From CAJQLB01 sp905479065 (GTDB lineage Bacteria; Bacteroidota; Bacteroidia; Flavobacteriales; Flavobacteriaceae): a stretch of 64,000 bases of DNA. A program made the translations under genes and the position numbers. The notes below the pieces were generated by a model. The model did not search any database. It worked only from the letters and a program-made list of their open reading frames with translations, and had not been told where the DNA came from. Location: positions 1-64,000 of the forward strand of contig OX044364.1 in the NCBI GenBank assembly GCA_943846735.1, in the 5' to 3' direction. Positions 27,836 to 36,500 of this stretch are shown here, one piece after another (positions within the stretch are counted from its first letter, which is position 1; each line of letters opens with the position of its first letter).

Positions 27836-28654
27836 TTAGTATTTAATCGATATGTTGTAACCTAATGTAAAAGGAACTGCTCTCCAATTGTCTTCGCTAG
27901 AGTATTTATGTTTTATTCCTGATGTACCTAGTCGACTGGAAATTCTAAATTGTCCATCTCCTTGATTGTCTACCCATTCAAGTGAAATAAAAATATCATT
28001 GTCAACAATAAGTTTATATTTTTCTAAATCGACAGTAAGTAATCCACTTTTACCAATGAAATCGACATAAATATTTTCTGTATTTATTTTTTTACTTGGA
28101 AGCCCATTCTTAACTGTATAAAAATTAAGGCGTAACTTGATTGATGCGTATGTGTTTAATGCTACATGAGTATTAAATTTTAATATGTGTGTTTGTTTTT
28201 TTGTAATGTTTATTTTTCTTCCAAGTTCGCTTCCTAGATTAGAGGAAAAACCCATGGTCACCGAAGTTGATTTGGTCTCACTGCCCAGTATTTTTTCTTT
28301 CCATTTTTTTTTGGACATAATAATTACTTCGTCCAAATTTTCAATGCTTTCCTCCATTTTTATATTCGGATTACTATTAAGAATCTTTTTTAAAGTTTTT
28401 ATTTTGAAAATTAATGGTTTATAGCCCAATGAGCTAAACTTCACGGTGTCAATGTCAAGAGCGTTTTTCATATCAAGTGAGAAACTACCGTTTGATTTAG
28501 AAACTGTTCCAATCCCTTTTTTTAGTATTCCAATACTTACATACGGGAGAGAATCATTTGTATTTTTATCTAAAAGACGCCCTTTTATAATTGAACTTTG
28601 AGAGTAGCTAAAAACTGCTAAAAGCATAAAAATTAAAGTAAGTTTTTTTTGCAT
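27836..28654 (-). CDS. Carboxypeptidase-regulatory-like domain protein
   Basis: 272 residues with signal peptide (AVFSYSQ). N-terminal CarboxypepD-regulatory-like/CNA-B beta-sandwich of the kind found in TonB-dependent receptors (IIKGRLLDKNTNDSLPYVSIGI, GTVSKSNGSFSLDM, LGYKPL), then ENLDEVIIMSKKKWKEKILG and a beta-rich C-terminal domain with no barrel. It may bind an envelope partner; activity unknown. Confidence 0.75.
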   Translation of the reverse strand: MQKKLTLIFMLLAVFSYSQSSIIKGRLLDKNTNDSLPYVSIGILKKGIGTVSKSNGSFSLDMKNALDIDTVKFSSLGYKPLIFKIKTLKKILNSNPNIKMEESIENLDEVIIMSKKKWKEKILGSETKSTSVTMGFSSNLGSELGRKINITKKQTHILKFNTHVALNTYASIKLRLNFYTVKNGLPSKKINTENIYVDFIGKSGLLTVDLEKYKLIVDNDIFISLEWVDNQGDGQFRISSRLGTSGIKHKYSSEDNWRAVPFTLGYNISIKY

Positions 28655-28812
28655 AATTTAATTTTAATTGGTGAACAAAAGTAAATTATGTTCGTATTTT
28701 CATTGTTAAATAAATAATAATTTTTTCATAATTAAAAGATAAAAATACTTTCTAACTCCTAGGTTAGAAATATTAAGTTTACAATTGAAGTAAAGAAGTT
28801 GTTGGTAATGTG

Positions 28813-28944
28813 CTACAACGTGTTTTGTGTATGGCTTCGTTGTGGAAAAATCCGCAGGATTATTCCGCTTGGAAATCAGCAATTGATTTATACTTTTATT
28901 TTGGTATGGCACAAAACCACAATGAATTATACACGTTGTTGGCA
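28813..28944 (-). repeat. attC-like site
   Basis: Left box CTACAAC (28813-28819), right box GTTGGCA (28938-28944) after TATACAC. Centre contains the AAAATCCGCAGGATTATTCC palindrome type. Right box pairs with TGCCAAC at 29430-29436 over 8 nt. Confidence 0.78.
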
Positions 28945-28950
28945 ATAGTT

Positions 28951-29379
28951 TTAATAATCATATTCAATCTGATTTTCCCACCTATCAAGATTTAATATAA
29001 TTCTATCAGTGTTCGAAATCTGGATTTGTGTTAAATCAAAAGATAGCTCAAGCTCTATTCCGGCTTCGCAATTATCCTTATCATCAAATGCTAACCGAAT
29101 ATTTTTTTGGATCGGATTAGTATCTAAATAGTCATTTTCTGTTACTAAATCATAATATATATTACCGCATCCACCTCCGTAAAATATGGTTAGATTAAGC
29201 TTGTTATTACTTATTGCAGCAGTAATTATTTCGAAGTCATCATTAGGGGCATTTAAAAATAAATCGTCTTCAACTCGAATAAAATCAAAGTTTTCCAAAG
29301 GACTACTCGCGTTATCATCGCTATTACAACTGATTATAAATGCGGTAATAAATATTAGAAATGTGATTTTAGATTTCAT
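28951..29379 (-). CDS. Lipoprotein of unknown function
   Basis: 142 residues; lipoprotein signal (FIISCNSDDNASS). Mature part is beta-rich with GGGCGNIYYDL and KDNCEAGIELEL, two Cys that could pair. I do not recognise the family. Single-gene cassette flanked by matching GTTGGCAA boxes. Confidence 0.7.
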   Translation of the reverse strand: MKSKITFLIFITAFIISCNSDDNASSPLENFDFIRVEDDLFLNAPNDDFEIITAAISNNKLNLTIFYGGGCGNIYYDLVTENDYLDTNPIQKNIRLAFDDKDNCEAGIELELSFDLTQIQISNTDRIILNLDRWENQIEYDY

Positions 29380-29429
29380 TTGTCATTTTTTATTTCCTGT
29401 AATTAATGTAATAGCATTGACATAATTGT

Positions 29430-29560
29430 TGCCAACGGTTTGTGTATGGTTTGTTGCGTGAATTTAGCGATAAACTCCACAAGTACAAAACGACGAGGAA
29501 ATTCCACAGGAATTGCCAATGTAAGCCTTTACTAGAAATGAACTATACATATTGTTGTAA
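29430..29560 (-). repeat. attC-like site
   Basis: Left box TGCCAAC (29430-29436) with GGTTTGTGTATGG, right box GTTGTAA (29554-29560) after TATACAT. Right box pairs over 10 nt (GTTGTAACCA) with 31706-31715, across a 2.15-kb three-gene unit. Confidence 0.8.
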
Positions 29561-29630
29561 CCAGTACATTTTCCTAACTATATTTTTGTGGTAAGTATTG
29601 TTATTAGAAGAACAAAAAAATAGTAACAAT

Positions 29631-29984
29631 TTAAGATTTTAAACAATTCCGCATATTATAGATATGACCAAGTATAATTGAAATTGAGAATACAAACATT
29701 CCATATTCAAAAATTTCAGCGCGTTCTTCTAATAATATGGATATTACAAAACCTACAAAAGCGACATATAGAAAAATACTATTTCCTTCTGTGAATTTTC
29801 TATTAGTAGCTCTATATATAGAAATGAATGCTATTATAATAAATAGAAAAGCAATTATTGGATTACTCAAAAACCCAATTCCTAACGTAAGTAAAGTAGG
29901 TACTGCAAGACAATAAATTATGCAAAGAAAAGCACTTATAACTCCTAATTTATCTGCCCAATGTATTTTTTTTATTTCTATCAT
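29631..29984 (-). CDS. MerC-domain membrane protein
   Basis: 117 residues, four membrane helices, MerC-like: ADKLGVISAFLCIIYCLAVPTLLTLGIGF near the N-terminus, with a Cys-x5-Cys-type pair (LCIIYC) in helix 1. MerC proteins take up mercury or related metals; here, next to a CobW chaperone and a Fur-type regulator, a zinc or other metal transport role is more likely. Twenty bp downstream of the CobW gene, so same operon. Confidence 0.8.
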   Translation of the reverse strand: MIEIKKIHWADKLGVISAFLCIIYCLAVPTLLTLGIGFLSNPIIAFLFIIIAFISIYRATNRKFTEGNSIFLYVAFVGFVISILLEERAEIFEYGMFVFSISIILGHIYNMRNCLKS

Positions 29985-30004
29985 TTGTTTTTTGTTTGTA
30001 TAAC

Positions 30005-31228
30005 TTAATACGCATAAGCTCTTTCAACTGGCCAATCATCCTCAAAACGGTCTTCTTCTAAATTAATAGATGTAAGTTCTGACTCTGATAATAGACAAGC
30101 ATTGAGTTCTTTTCTAATTTGTGGTTCGTCCAAATTTTGACCTATAAAAACAATTTCATTTTTTCGGTCTCCAAAGGCAACGTCCCAGTCACTTTCAATA
30201 TGTGCTTGGTTTTCTACAAAAGCCATCTGCTGGATGCGTTTTTCAAAAGGCATACTACTCCACCAAACACCAGCGCTGTCTGAGCGAAGTGAGCCACCAG
30301 CTTGACCCCAAATTAAAGCTTGGTCTGGTCTTGATGCCAACCAAAACAGTCCTTTACTTCTTAGTATGTTTTGAGGAAATTGGTGTTGTGTATAATTCCA
30401 AAAACGTTCTGGATGAAATGGTCTCTTAGTTCTAAAAACGAAAGAACCAATACCATATTCCTCAGTTTCTGGTGTGTGCTCGCTCTTTTTTAATTCTTCA
30501 ATCCAACCAGCACTTTCTTCAGCTTCTTCAAAATTGAATAAACCGGTATTAAGAATCTCCTTTGGATTAACTTTACTAAAAGACGACTCAATAATTTTTG
30601 CACCAGGATTTAGCTTATGTATTACTGATTTTAAGATCCCTAAATGTTCTTTAGAAACTAAATCGGTTTTGTTTAAAACAATAACATTACAAAACTCTAT
30701 CTGGTCAGTTATGAGATTAACTATTGTTCTAAAATCATTTTCTATATCAGAAAGTTTGCGGTCAATTAACCGTTCTGGGCTACCAAAATCCTTAAAAAAG
30801 TTGAAAGCGTCAACAACTGTTACCATAGTATCAACATAACTAAACCTAGATAAATCAATATTGTTTTCTTCATCGATAAAAGAAAAGGTTTGTGCAACAG
30901 GTATAGGCTCACTGATTCCTGTACTTTCGATGAGTAAATAATCGAAACGATTTTCCTTGGAAAGTCGTTCAACTTCTATCATTAAATCCTCACGTAATGT
31001 ACAGCAGATGCATCCATTGCTCATTTCTACAAGGGTTTCTTCGGTACGCGATAGTACATTTTCATTTTTTACTAAATCCGCATCGATATTGACTTCACTC
31101 ATATCATTCACAATAACGGCAACTTTTAAGCCCTCCTTATTATGCAAAATATGGTTGAGTAATGTTGTTTTTCCTGCGCCTAAAAAACCGCTTAAAACTG
31201 TTACGGGAAGTTTGTTTATGTTATTCAT
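30005..31228 (-). CDS. CobW-family GTP-binding metallochaperone (ZigA-like)
   Basis: 407 residues. G3E GTPase: Walker A GFLGAGKTTLLNHIL (about 14-28), the metal-binding CxCC motif SNGCICCTLREDL, ESTGISEP, and the NKTD guanine-specificity motif. The C-terminal CobW_C domain (WNYTQHQFPQNILRSKGLFWLA ... GGSLRSDSAGVWW) is complete. Such proteins move Zn into target enzymes under zinc limitation. Its start faces the Fur-type gene across a region with two operator-like palindromes. Confidence 0.93.
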   Translation of the reverse strand: MNNINKLPVTVLSGFLGAGKTTLLNHILHNKEGLKVAVIVNDMSEVNIDADLVKNENVLSRTEETLVEMSNGCICCTLREDLMIEVERLSKENRFDYLLIESTGISEPIPVAQTFSFIDEENNIDLSRFSYVDTMVTVVDAFNFFKDFGSPERLIDRKLSDIENDFRTIVNLITDQIEFCNVIVLNKTDLVSKEHLGILKSVIHKLNPGAKIIESSFSKVNPKEILNTGLFNFEEAEESAGWIEELKKSEHTPETEEYGIGSFVFRTKRPFHPERFWNYTQHQFPQNILRSKGLFWLASRPDQALIWGQAGGSLRSDSAGVWWSSMPFEKRIQQMAFVENQAHIESDWDVAFGDRKNEIVFIGQNLDEPQIRKELNACLLSESELTSINLEEDRFEDDWPVERAYAY

Positions 31229-31320
31229 TATTTCTTAAAATAGTTTTGTTAATGCAACAAAGTTGCGAAACTAAAAAATAAAATTTGTAATTGCAACATA
31301 GTTGCATTAATTTTGTGTTT
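31229..31320. promoter_or_regulatory. Two Zur/Fur-type operator palindromes
   Basis: In the 92-bp gap between the divergent CobW and Fur-type genes lie two near-identical palindromes: ATGCAACAAAGTTGCGA (31252-31268) and TTGCAACATAGTTGCATT (31291-31308). Both read TGCAACA.AGTTGC, spaced about 39 bp, one near each gene start. They are the obvious binding sites for the adjacent regulator, giving zinc-responsive repression of both transcripts. Confidence 0.8.
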
Positions 31321-31701
31321 ATGGGAATTGTCAGAAAAACTAAAGGGGTAAATTTAGTACTCCAAATTTTTGAAGATAAGAAGGAAGCTAAATCAGTAGT
31401 GAATCTTATAGAACTTTTAAAGGATAAGATGAATAAAACTACTGTGTATCGTATTTTAGATAGACTTGAACTGGATGGTACTATTCATTCTTTTAACGGA
31501 AAGGATGGATTAAAATGGTATGCTAAATGTGAGGGATGCTCTGCTAATCATCATTTAGACAAGCATCCACATTTTCAATGTACAGAATGCGATAAGGTTG
31601 AGTGTTTATCTGTAGAAATTAAAATTCCTACCATAAAAAATCATAAAGTGGATTCTACAAACATTCTCTTAATGGGACAATGTGAAGATTGTTCTGTTTG
31701 A
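31321..31701 (+). CDS. Fur-family metal-responsive repressor (probably Zur)
   Basis: 126 residues from ATG 31321 (the upstream TTG at 31291 lies inside an operator palindrome and is rejected). Winged-helix part DKMNKTTVYRILDRLELDGTIHSF, then metal-binding half KHPHFQCTECDKVECL and a terminal CEDCS, giving the two CxxC pairs of the structural Zn site, plus HH and H ligands (SANHHLDKH). Opposite orientation to all other cassette genes yet inside the same unit as CobW and MerC, so the unit carries its own control. The stop is only 7 nt from the end-box of the unit. Confidence 0.85.
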   Translation: MGIVRKTKGVNLVLQIFEDKKEAKSVVNLIELLKDKMNKTTVYRILDRLELDGTIHSFNGKDGLKWYAKCEGCSANHHLDKHPHFQCTECDKVECLSVEIKIPTIKNHKVDSTNILLMGQCEDCSV

Positions 31702-31715
31702 GTATTGGTTACAAC

Positions 31716-31999
31716 GTATGGATAAAGACAATTGTCTTTATTCCCATTATGTTTATTCCTACGAATCTAGTGGAATTTTATTCGAATTAAAAGTGATTCT
31801 AGCTACGAGCTGAATAATTATTTATTCAACCTTACCTGGTTCTAGTTTCCCAAAATTATCTTTGGGATTGAGCCAGAGATTTTTTTCTGAAATAACATAC
31901 TTTTTCTTCTCCTTTTTTTCTGTTGCAAGTGGAACTAGTATAATTTTATTTAATATGAGATTTTTAAGATATCGTATCACTTATTATATTTTTTATTTA
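31716..31999. repeat. Cap repeat 1 at the upstream end of sub-array I
   Basis: 284 bp that match 47721-48002 closely (roughly nine in ten bases by eye), in the same orientation. Starts right after the end-box of the zinc unit. It includes a perfect 20-bp palindrome ATAAAGACAATTGTCTTTAT and, on the minus strand, a 52-codon coding remnant. Position at the 5' end of a sub-array suggests an attI-like or leader element; this is inference. Confidence 0.75.
31822..31980 (-). pseudogene. Coding remnant in cap repeat 1
   Basis: Open frame of 52 codons with no usable ATG (RYLKNLILNKII at the start; EKNLWLNPKDNFGKLEPGKV at the end). The same frame in cap repeat 2 differs at about seven residues, so it is a shared C-terminal gene fragment rather than chance. 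Family not recognised. Confidence 0.5.
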
Positions 32000-32027
32000 C
32001 GGCGGTAATACTTTTTTAAACAAATGT

Positions 32028-32828
32028 TTAAAGTATTGGAATTCCGTTTGAAATTGTTGAGATTGGAGCAATACCATAAACTTCTTTTGTGAAATTCACA
32101 AGATTAGGATGGTTCTCAATACCTTGCCAAAATTCAGATTTCAAATAATAATTGATTGCCTCCTTACTTTTAAAATGGTATACTCCCCCAAATACTCCAG
32201 TATCAGTATTTCCAATAAAGGATTTTCCTATAAAACCTTTAATTTTTTCAGATGTAAAATTTGGTGCCACATCTACTCCTAATTGATAGTGCTGATCAAG
32301 AGTCATATCCTTTAAGTTATACTTTACAACAAGTAAATGCATGCCCGCTGCATCATCAGGATTAGATGATGTTTTTCGATTTGCCCATATACCGTTTGAT
32401 TTATTTGAAAATGATGGAACAGCATAAATATCTTTGGTAAAGTTTACTAAATTTGGATGTGCCTCAATTCCTAGCCAAAATTCTGAAGTTATGTATCTTT
32501 CAGCAGCTTCTTTAGAGTTAAACTGGTAAGCGCCGCCATAAACTCCAGTATCAGTATTTCCAATAAATGATTTACCGATGAGCCCTTGAATTTTTTCTGG
32601 TGTAAAATTTGGTGCTACATTTGCTCCAAGTGCAGAATGTTCTTCAACACTCATTTCTTTGAGCTTATAGTTAACAATTAACATATGAGGAGTTGACGGA
32701 TTTTTTTGTAAACTTCCGTTTTGAGAGGCTTCAATCATTGAAGCATTAGCTTCACTTTCAGATTTCTTTTTATTATTACATGCTACAAATAAACTTGTTG
32801 TTATTAAAAATATAATTAGTTTTTTCAT
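32028..32828 (-). CDS. Lipoprotein with two tandem YdhR-like domains
   Basis: 266 residues; lipoprotein signal (TSLFVACNNKK). Two copies of about 100 residues are about 65% alike by eye: LIVNYKLKEMSVEEHSALG ... GKSFIGNTDTGVYGGAYQF ... WLGIEAHPNLVNFTK and LVVKYNLKDMTLDQHYQLG ... GKSFIGNTDTGVFGGVYHF ... WQGIENHPNLVNFTK. Each resembles the dimeric alpha/beta monooxygenase-like YdhR fold, so the tandem could form an internal dimer. Function unknown. Bordered by a cassette end-box upstream (GGTTAAC) but with cap repeat 1 instead of its own site downstream. Confidence 0.75.
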   Translation of the reverse strand: MKKLIIFLITTSLFVACNNKKKSESEANASMIEASQNGSLQKNPSTPHMLIVNYKLKEMSVEEHSALGANVAPNFTPEKIQGLIGKSFIGNTDTGVYGGAYQFNSKEAAERYITSEFWLGIEAHPNLVNFTKDIYAVPSFSNKSNGIWANRKTSSNPDDAAGMHLLVVKYNLKDMTLDQHYQLGVDVAPNFTSEKIKGFIGKSFIGNTDTGVFGGVYHFKSKEAINYYLKSEFWQGIENHPNLVNFTKEVYGIAPISTISNGIPIL

Positions 32829-32840
32829 TTTTTTAGTTTT

Positions 32841-33057
32841 GGTTAACGAGAATTATTCATAAAATTAAGGTTTAAAATAAATAAATTTTTTTAAACAATT
32901 ATTATTGGGAATAAAAAATGGAGCCAAAGGGAGTGAAGTCGAACTATTTTGGGGAGGATTTGGAAAAATTGCAGAAATTTAAACACACAATGTTCCGGAT
33001 CTGAAGCTTAGGGAGGATTTCGTTGGTTAAGTCTATGATTTATATCCATTGTTGGTA
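32841..33057 (-). repeat. attC-like site, long
   Basis: Left box GGTTAAC (32841-32847), right box GTTGGTA (33051-33057) after TATATCCATT. At 217 bp this is the longest site. It contains GGAG..AAGGGAGT....TCGAACTATTT (32920-32950), also found at 48032-48062 beside cap repeat 2. Confidence 0.55.
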
Positions 33058-33118
33058 AACGTTTTTTTTGGGCGGTCTCTTTTACTTGTCTATAATTTAG
33101 AATTTATATTTATAATTT

Positions 33119-33406
33119 TTAAAAACTTGATTCAAATAATTCCATCAGGTCACTTACGCCCAAAGTGAACCATAATATCAAGATGATTAAAATCACTTTC
33201 ATAATGATTGGAAACTTAATGCTATATTTTACTTTAAGATACGTGCTAAATGGTGGAAGATATACTGTGGAAAGTAAAACATATATCAATCCAGGTACCG
33301 GATGAATAAGAAAAATGTTTAGCACACCGATAGAAAAAAATATTATGCAAAAAATCCAACTATATGTGTTCCAAAGTTCTGTTTTATTATGAGACAGGTT
33401 CTTCAC
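33119..33406 (-). CDS. Small integral membrane protein
   Basis: 95 residues with three hydrophobic segments (WIFCIIFFSIGVLNIFLI, IYVLLSTVYLPPFSTYL, VILIILILWFTLGVSDL). No family recognised. Single-gene unit with end-boxes GTTGGTA / CACCAAC (33428-33434), 6 nt matching. Confidence 0.65.
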   Translation of the reverse strand: MKNLSHNKTELWNTYSWIFCIIFFSIGVLNIFLIHPVPGLIYVLLSTVYLPPFSTYLKVKYSIKFPIIMKVILIILILWFTLGVSDLMELFESSF

Positions 33407-33427
33407 TATTTTCTTGTTTTAAATTTG

Positions 33428-33434
33428 CACCAAC
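33428..33434 (-). repeat. Cassette end-box without a clear hairpin
   Basis: CACCAAC, pairing with GTTGGTA at 33051-33057 over 6 nt. The neighbouring 70 bp lack the palindrome and the second box, so the site for the large gene to the right is degraded or that gene is not a true cassette. Confidence 0.4.
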
Positions 33435-33505
33435 TATGTCTTGAGCATCAATGGTAAATAAAATGATAAATAAATACTAGGAGTACATATTTTATCCTAA
33501 TCATT

Positions 33506-36500
33506 TTAATTTCTTATTAAACCCTGTCCTTCAATCCATGGTGCTCCAGCGTTATTCAAAGCACTTTCAAGCTCCGGAAGTGTAGAATTTACAATAGGAA
33601 ATAGCTTTGTTTTTACTTTTTTAAGTTGACTTTGAACACGACTTAATAAAGCTTTATGTTCATCTGTTGGTCCATAGGTAGTCCCTAATGCTGTCCAACC
33701 TAAAGAATTCCCATCACTTGCTGTCGGATTTGTTCGTGACCCAATTTCATCTTTTATAGGATCTCCGTGAAGTTCTTTATCAATATCTAATAAGGCAATT
33801 TTAACATCATTTAATTGCTTAAATAATACATCAGAGGGAGACGTTGCCTTGTTTAGTGCTCTTAACATGGCATCAATAATCTGTTGACTTCGTGATAATT
33901 CAATGTTTGTTGAAGTTAAATCTTGTTGAAATGCAAAAGCAGCATCTCTAAAGGCATCTATTTCTTTGTAGGATTTTCTAGGTAAAGCACCATCAAACAA
34001 CGGTTCAACACTAAATGATTCTGGTTCTTGTAACACTATATTAACACCATTTACTCGTTTAACCAAAGTAACCGTATAAGTTCCTGGTGTTACCATGACT
34101 CCTCCTCCTCTAAAACCACGACGACCCCCCGGAGTCTTTAATCGTTCTCCGCTTTTATTTGGATAGTTTAATTGCCAATTTACTCTGTTAAAACCCTTTT
34201 TATTTGTGCCTTGTACTGTATTTACTACGTCACCATTTGAGTCTTTAATAATTAATACCACTGAAGGACCATCTTCTCTGTTTTCCTGCTCTAGGACATC
34301 CCAACCTGGGAACTTAGCATCACCTTTTTTCTCATTTGATTTTCTAATATCTCTTTTAGATTTGATCTTATCTGCCATATAATAAGTGAAATTAGCACCA
34401 AATGGAGGGTTTTTCCCAATCCATTCTGCATCACCTTGACTACCAACTCTACTGTGTTGGCGATACCAATGTGCTGTTTTTATGGGAAACAAGGTGGCAG
34501 GATTTGACATCATACTTTTATTAAAGTTACGTAATGGCGTAATATCATCTAGTATAAAAATACCTCTACCGAATGAACCAGCCACTAAATCATTTTCACG
34601 TCGTTGTATCGTAATATCTCGTATTGGAATCGTTGGCATTCCACCTTCTAATTCAACCCAGTTTTTACCACCATTTGATGTGAAGTATACGCCAAATTCA
34701 GTAGCAGCGAATAAAAGATCTTTTTTAACGTGATCCTGCACTAATCTCCAAATTAAGAGTTTACTTGGTAAATCTCCATTCATCAAACTCCAAGTTCGTC
34801 CCTTATCATTACTTTTTATAATGTACGGATTGTAGTCACCATTTTTATGATTATCTAATGCAGCATATACAATATTGGCATCGAAAAGATCTGCACGAAC
34901 ATCATTTACAAATGGCGTAGAAGGCAATCCCTTTATTGAACTTAAAGAAATTTTTCTCCAATTTGCACCTCCATCTTCTGTTATTTGAATTAAACCATCA
35001 TCTGTTCCTGCATAAATAAGTCCTTCTTGCTTTGGTGATTCTGCCAATGAAGTAATGGTATTATAGTTTGACATTGCTTTTAAATCCCAAGCATTATCCC
35101 AACTTTGTGATGTACCATAATATGGAAACGTCATTCTGTCTTGATTTAATGTTAGATCACCAGAAATAGGCTCCCAAGCATCACCTCTATCTTCTGATTT
35201 CCAGACACGTTGAGACGCAAAATAGAGTCGCTTAGGATTATGCGTACTAACTACAATTGGAGCATCCCAATTAAATCGCTCGTGAGGATCGTCCTCTCTC
35301 GCTTGTGGTTGAATATAAACAGTTTCTCTTGTTTTATGATCTATTCTCCATAAAGCACCTTGCTGAAACTCACCATAGCTGATGTCTGGATTCCCTGGCT
35401 CTGTTGCAGTTTGCGCACCATCTGCACCGAGTGTTTTCCACCAATCTGCACTTGCAATACCGTCTGAACTAATCGTTCTTGACGGACCACTGTGAGATCC
35501 ATTATCCTGTGTGCCTCCATAAACATTATAGAATGGCATAGCATCATCTACTGCAATTTTGAAGTATTGTGTAATTGGTAAATTTCTAACATATTTCCAG
35601 CTATTTGTACCATCAAAACTTTCATATAAACCTCCATCAGTTCCAATTAACAGATAATTAGGGTCAGATTTTTTAAATACCAATGCATGGCTATCACTAT
35701 GCTGATTTGATCTACTCATTCTTGTGAAGGTTTTTCCGTGATCTTTTGATATTAGTGCACTATTATTCATAAAAAATAGTGTTCCTTCATAATGTGGTGA
35801 CGCGATTATTTCTTGATAGTAATGTGGGCCTGTTCCTCCAGAGACAGCATCAGATTGTTTTGTCCATGATTCACCTCCATTAGAAGTCATAAACACACCA
35901 CCTTTTGTTCTATCTAACTCAATTACAGCATAAAGTACATCTGAATTAAAAGGAGACATTGCTAATCCTATTTTACCAAGATTTGAACTAGGAATACCGC
36001 TTTTTAGCTCTTTCCATGTTTCCCCTCCATCAATACTTTTATGAAGTCCTGAGCCTGGTCCACCTCCAAGATAACCAGCTACCGTCCTGTGTCGTTGCCA
36101 TGTTGCTGCATATAGTACATCTGGATTGGTTGGATCTATAAGCATATCTGTTGCACCAACCCATTCTGAATCTCCTAAAGTACGCTTCCATGTTTTTCCG
36201 CCATCTTTAGTTTTAAAAATACCACGCTCGCCTCCTTTACTCCAGAGTGGACCTTGGGACGCTGCCCAAACCACATCTGAATTTTCTGGGTGAATAATGA
36301 TCTTTGAAAGATGCTCAGAATTTTCTAATCCCATATTTTTCCATGACTTTCCGTCGTCATGACTTACATAAATACCATCACCAAAACCTACGTGGCGACC
36401 ACCTACATTTTCACCTGTTCCCAACCAAATAGTGCTTGGTGTATTAGGGTCTATCGTGATACATCCTGTAGAATATACTTTTTGATTATCAAAAATTGAT

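Larger units (their letters stand above)
25698..31715 (-). mobile_element. Integron-like cassette sub-array I
   Basis: A run of gene units separated by attC-like sites, all pointing the same way as the minus-strand genes. Reading the minus strand, each unit starts TTNNNN, holds a gene, and ends with a site made of a right box (R'', plus-strand GTTRNNN), a palindrome, and a left box (R', plus-strand NNNYAACG). The R'' box of a unit pairs with that same unit's far end, e.g. GTTGTAACCA at 29554-29563 with TGGTTACAAC at 31706-31715. That is the pattern of integron cassettes. Its upstream end abuts cap repeat 1; no integrase is present. Confidence 0.75.

Noticed and set aside
28706..28945. 79-residue minus-strand frame across the site at 28813-28944
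   Set aside because: It consists largely of the attC-like hairpin and has no recognisable protein pattern; the palindrome itself keeps the frame open.
31291..31320. TTG start giving a longer Fur-type protein
   Set aside because: It would lie inside the operator palindrome, and the extra residues (QHSCINFVF) do not fit the family; ATG 31321 does.
32918..32962. Possible tRNA gene
   Set aside because: Only a T-arm-like and 3'-end-like piece can be drawn; no D-arm or anticodon arm is present.
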